Below, piece after piece: positions 59,886 to 64,000 of a stretch of DNA of 64,000 nucleotides (within the stretch, counting starts at the first letter, position 1; each line of letters starts with the position of its first letter). The stretch spans positions 28,613,755 through 28,677,754 of the forward strand of contig CM044958.1 in assembly GCA_024516035.1 (NCBI GenBank). Reading direction: 5' to 3'. Source of the DNA: Bactericera cockerelli (Eukaryota; Arthropoda; Insecta; Hemiptera; Triozidae). A model generated the notes under the pieces. It was not told where the DNA came from, made no database searches, and saw only the letters and a list, made by a program, of their open reading frames with translations. The translations under genes were made by a program, and so were the position numbers.

Positions 59886-60159
59886 GGATCTTAAAGATCA
59901 AGACTCAACTATAAATGAATAAATAAAAAATACAAATATACGAGTAGTACGAGAACTATGTAAAATGCTAATGTGCAAATATAATTTTACATCCAAAACT
60001 TCATCAAAATCGAGTGTGTGGTTCAAGAGATATTAGCGTACAGGTATAAATAAGTAAAATGTAGAGGTCAGACGCTTGGTCTCTATCTCCAAGAACCGCT
60101 CATGCGATGTTACTGATGACTTTAAAATGGGACCGTCTACATTACGCCTCCTATAAATG

Positions 60160-60250
60160 TGCACAAAATTTCGTTGAAATCCGTTCGGTAGTTTCTGCTC
60201 GAATTAGCGCGTTACAAGGAATGCATTTAACAGAATGATAGATAGAGACA
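60160..60250 (+). repeat. retroelement tail fragment
   Basis: GTTGAAATCCGTTCGGTAGT TTCTG and GCGCGTTACAAGGAATG resemble 232-282 and the window end. Confidence 0.5.
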
Positions 60251-60537
60251 CAATAAATTGAAATCGGAGCAATTTTTTTTTTTTTTACAAAAACGAAAAC
60301 AATACTTTCGTTTCTATAACACTTCTAAAAGACACAAAAATTGTTGTACAAGTTACAGACACTCTGCCCATTTTCAGAAGGCGCATGGTAAAATAAAATT
60401 ACTACCAACAGCTGTTTTCACCATCATGAGGGTATGTAGGTATTCAAGGACAAGAATTTCTCTCAAAAGCAGCTGTCTTGTTAGGAGGCTTCAATAGTCT
60501 CTCACCACACCCTTTTTCTATGGAGCTAGAATTGATA

Positions 60538-60759
60538 TCTTAATATATAAATGTCAAAGTCACTGACTGACTGATCATCGCTCTACAGCCCAAACCGTAA
60601 TACCTAGCGAGCTGAAATTTAGCTTTGTCTTATAGTATAGATGTGCAATAAGACGGGATTTTTCGAAATTCTCACTACAACACCTGCCATTGGCGAAAAA
60701 GGATTTTTTGCTTTCACGGCCATGCCTCGGTCCGCAAAGCGGGCGACAGCAAGCTAGTA
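60538..60759 (-). repeat. dispersed repeat, inverted partner of 19141-19380
   Basis: Begins TCTTAATATATAAATGTCAA AGTCACTGACTGACTGATCA and ends CATGCCTCGGTCCGCAAAGC GGGCGACAGC, the reverse complement of 19141-19380 with few changes. Confidence 0.8.
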
Positions 60760-61617
60760 AGAAGATACTTGCGAATATTTGGGCAAAATGGGCAGTCAGA
60801 CGATTTACTAGTGAAACATCTGTGTGGAAGGTTATCTAGCGAGATTAAATTGTTCATAAATGTTAAGAAAGTGATTACAAAATAAACTCAAAGTAACCTT
60901 AAAGTTTGAAAATATTTTAGAAAGTGCTGTCTTCATATAAATGCATAATGGAGACTCATGATAATCTGGGGAATTACCCTAGTTACGGCTGCATGCCATG
61001 GGAAGTATAAAATCGTATAATATTTTAAATGCGCCTGCATTATTCATTTAGCATTTGATAAAGAGTTTCCAGGGAAAGTTTTGAATTTTTCATTTACACT
61101 CGCTTTTCCTTTTAACATATACATATGAGTTCTAAGTAACCTTGGTATAAATTTAGTAGAGATTTAGCTTTCGTTCGTAACATCATCTCGGTTTATATGT
61201 TATTTTTCTTCAAAATTATATAATTATACTTCTCCTTTTGCTCAAATTTGATATTTTTTTCTCAATTTTTTTTCTTCATTTTATCTTACATGGTAAAGTC
61301 CTTTTGTTCTTTATACATTGTAACATATATTATGTTGTCTATTTTATCATTTCCGCTATTTTTATACCCTGTACAGTCCCTATACCATCCACTACCCTCT
61401 CTTTTTCTCTCTCCCTCCACCCCCTTCTACTTGCATCACAGTGCAAACTCTCCCATGTCAACTGAGTAAATCTAATTTTAGTAGAAAGATTATTTTCACT
61501 TTTTTGAAAGTTCACTATTAACACATTATTCTGTCTTGACTATTCGCCCGACTTCCGATATTACTTATTACATTACTTTGTCTGATATTATTGATATTTC
61601 CTTCTAAAATTCCTTGA
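60760..61617. other. no gene recognised
   Basis: AT-rich with a CT-rich stretch (61396-61430). Confidence 0.4.
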
Positions 61618-61874
61618 TCTCTATATATAAAACAGAAAAAAGGACTACCTACCTACCTACCTACCTATGTTTGTTTGTTTGTTTGTCCGGAGTTGTTTAG
61701 CCAAAACGGTAAGAGATAGCGAAAAATGTCTCAGAATTGACCCCCCAAAACCATTATCGCTTTGTCCAGAAAAATTATAAAAAGTTCAAAAAGGCATTGC
61801 TGTCCAGCAGTACGGCCATGCCTTAGTAAATTTAAAATTTAGTCCCGTTGCAAAGCACGGGCAAACGGCTAGTT
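61618..61874. repeat. repeat of the GTTGC..CACGGGCAAACGGCTAG type
   Basis: Starts CTCTATATATAAAACAG, contains (TACC)4-5 then (TTTG)n, and ends AGTCCCGTTGCAAAGCACGG GCAAACGGCTAG. Such ends are common in insect non-autonomous elements; related in style to the repeat at 60538 but not obviously the same family. Confidence 0.5.
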
Positions 61875-63237
61875 TAATTATATTTTCCACTTTTTCAATT
61901 ACTTCCATCAATCGATTTCGATCAGAAATATTGATTTCCTGTTTCCTTTCACAATCTCTTATTTCTTTGAACATGGTTTTCCAACATTATATACATAAGT
62001 ATGAGAATATTAGAGATCTCATATATTTAGAGAGAACATACATAATGTACTTAATATATGGGAATTGGAACTTCAATGTCACATAGATTCGAACTTCATG
62101 TCCCATGGGACTAAGGAAATAGAGAAGTTTGTTTTCAACAAAGTTCACTCGTTTTTTATTTGTGTGATGTGCTCTCGATAGCAGGTGCGCAGATCTATTT
62201 TGCCTTATTCAATTCAAAGCCTTTAAAAATAGCTGTTGAAAGCTTGTTGCTGATCCAAAATAATCGAAATTTCACTGTGCTAATGAATGAAGAAAAACAC
62301 TTGATTAAAAAATCAATTTTCATTTCATAATTCCAAGAACTGTGCATTATCTAATATACAATAATGTGACTAAGCGATCCTATAAAGATTTCCTTTCTGT
62401 GTTTTAAACTTTGAGCGTGTTGACCTACAAGATTTCCTTGAAGGTCAACACGTTCAAAGTTTAGTAAGTGTGTAGAATGGATAATCTCCAACATGTATTG
62501 TGTAATCAAATATTTTTCTTGAGAAAAACTTTCTATGCCTCTGTCTTTTCTTGAACTTTTCTACAGAATTTCTCTGAAAAGCTTCCGAAAGTTACACTCT
62601 TCTTCATCTTGAATTGTTCAGTTCGGTAAACAAAACATAATTTCCCACATTCTTTCTTTGAAGCTAATTACTACCCGAACAAGTTCGCGTGAGTTTGGAG
62701 TCATCTAGCTTAGGCAATAGGCATTGTTATGTGAAGCAAAATGTGGAAAATATCGAACCTATTTTCTTTTGCTTTTAATTTTGAATGATATGCAGGTACA
62801 GCGTTTAATGTGTCTTCGAAAAAATGAAGAGGTCGGTACTCTCATATTTTACATTCTTTATCCTAAAGAAAAAGTAAGTAATTTAATGTTTACTTACGTT
62901 TATACTCGTACATTGCTGATTCTCAATAGTAACTTTCATCAGACGTAATTCTGATTGCTTGCGTTGCTTCAGATTTGATGGGAGGGATTGTCTAGCATTA
63001 CAGGATTAATGTCAATAAAATCATCATAATTGCCTTTTTTATGAAATGAAAGTACCATTTATAAACATCGACATTAATTAGAGTTTAAATCCTGCTCTTG
63101 GCTGTATGGCAAATTCCCATGATAAGGAGAATAACCAATGCCAAAAAAATTTAAATTAAAAAAAAAAATCCTGCTCTCTATTCTTAAAATTGTTACTTAT
63201 TTATTTTAAGTTTTTACATTTTATAATTCTACATAGA
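61875..63237. other. no gene recognised apart from a hairpin
   Basis: AT-rich. The hairpin at 62406-62462 is listed separately. Confidence 0.4.
62406..62462. repeat. 57-base hairpin with 21-bp arms
   Basis: AAACTTTGAGCGTGTTGACC T and AGGTCAACACGTTCAAAGTT T pair along 21 bases with one G:T (G:U in RNA) pair around a 15-base loop. This is the size of a small pre-miRNA-like hairpin, but the bare structure is not evidence for a gene. Confidence 0.85.
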
Positions 63238-63440
63238 AATATCACAATGGGGGTTTTATACTCCATTCGCTGGAAACTCAAAAAACCAGCTACTCACAGT
63301 AACCTCACCCAGCTTGTGGGGCCGGCGATAGCATCACGATGGTTCAAGTTTGAGTGGTCACCTATTAAAGTCCTACCCTTGCTGGACGTTACTTAACTTC
63401 AGTGACAGAACGAGAACTGGTGTATTCAAGTGCCATCGAG
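63238..63440 (-). repeat. 5S rRNA-derived SINE, copy 4
   Basis: On the - strand: TCGATGGCACTTGAATACAC, then CTGAAGTTAAGTAACGTCC, GACTTTAATAGGTGACC, CGGCCCCACAAGCTGGGTGA, and CCCCCATTGTGATATTT. Same order as the copy at 26496-26780, more diverged and without the long A tail. Confidence 0.8.
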
Positions 63441-64000
63441 CTACCGACGAGGCGCGACGCTAATGCCTAATATTCAGACCAATTTGCAGAAGTTTTGAAG
63501 CCTATTATTTTTGTCTGTGGCATCTTGGGTTGCAACTGTCCATATAAGGTTGTTGTACACAAAGCAGTCACTTGTTCTAACCACCTACTCTACATTCTTC
63601 TGAATGACTAGTTACTTGGGAGATCCGCGGACATAAATGGAACCATGAGCAATTATGTAAACAATTATATGTACATTGTACATGTACATATATCTACATA
63701 AACGTTTTAATAATACATTGGATTAAAATGATGTATTCAATAATTATATACATACGTATTATGTTGGTTTGAAAGTAATTTTTCTCCTAATATATACAAC
63801 CAATCTAATTTGATGTATCAACTTTCCACTAGCGGTTCTTTTGGACAGAAAATTAAAAAAAAAACAAGGTTCACGACTTGCCGATACAGAATTTTTTTAA
63901 AATTTAGAATGTAGGAAAAACAGTATTCTACCATATACAACAAATTTGAAAAAATCGGTTAAGTGGTTTCGGAGATACAAGTGATTTAGTATAAAATCTC
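63441..64000. other. no gene recognised; repeat tail at the window end
   Basis: AT-rich. The last 60 bases (ACAAATTTGAAAAAATCGGT, then TAAGTGGTTTCGGAGATACA) resemble the retroelement tails at 232-282 and 60172-60226. Confidence 0.4.

Overview
This is eukaryotic, AT-rich nuclear DNA from an arthropod, most likely an insect. The evidence is spliced genes with GT/GC..AG introns, two genes whose proteins match insect-type sequences, poly-A-tailed SINEs, and many short inverted-repeat transposons. TAGGTA/TACCTA words are very frequent, which recalls some hemipteran genomes, but I cannot name the species. Nothing bacterial is present: no operons, CRISPR arrays or long ORFs.

Two host genes point toward each other (tail to tail). 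On the + strand, 949-3059 carries the last three coding exons of COX15, the mitochondrial heme A synthase; its 5' exons lie before the window. The splice sites and protein are recognisable, but the reading frame is broken in two exons by single-base losses in G or C runs. That could mean assembly error or a decaying copy. On the - strand, 27584 down to 12696 carries seven exons of couch potato (cpo), the RBPMS/MEC-8-type RNA-binding protein. Four exons (27584-22944) encode the first RRM. The next (19096-18936) holds the insect short-isoform C-terminus ending in SYL-stop. Two exons further downstream (16298-16084 and 12873-12696) encode a second RRM. The phases fit a model in which cpo makes either a one-RRM or a two-RRM protein, depending on whether a splice donor inside the SYL exon is used.

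The remaining roughly 36 kb (27.6-64 kb) has no gene I can recognise. It probably is the long 5' intron or upstream region of cpo. The transposon content is: a hAT-type MITE with an intact 8-bp target duplication inside a COX15 intron; a 5S-rRNA-derived SINE family (four clear copies and a fragment); at least three tRNA-derived SINE families; foldback elements ending in ACAGGGTG-like sequence, including a ~0.88-kb near-perfect hairpin inside a cpo intron; non-LTR retrotransposon remnants; two retroelement tails whose 5' junctions carry perfect inverted duplications; and several tandem arrays, including a long (CA)n tract next to 186-bp repeats.

Most short ORFs in the window are chance frames in AT-rich or repeat DNA and are not annotated. 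Exon boundaries were read by eye from splice consensus and protein continuity, without alignment software.
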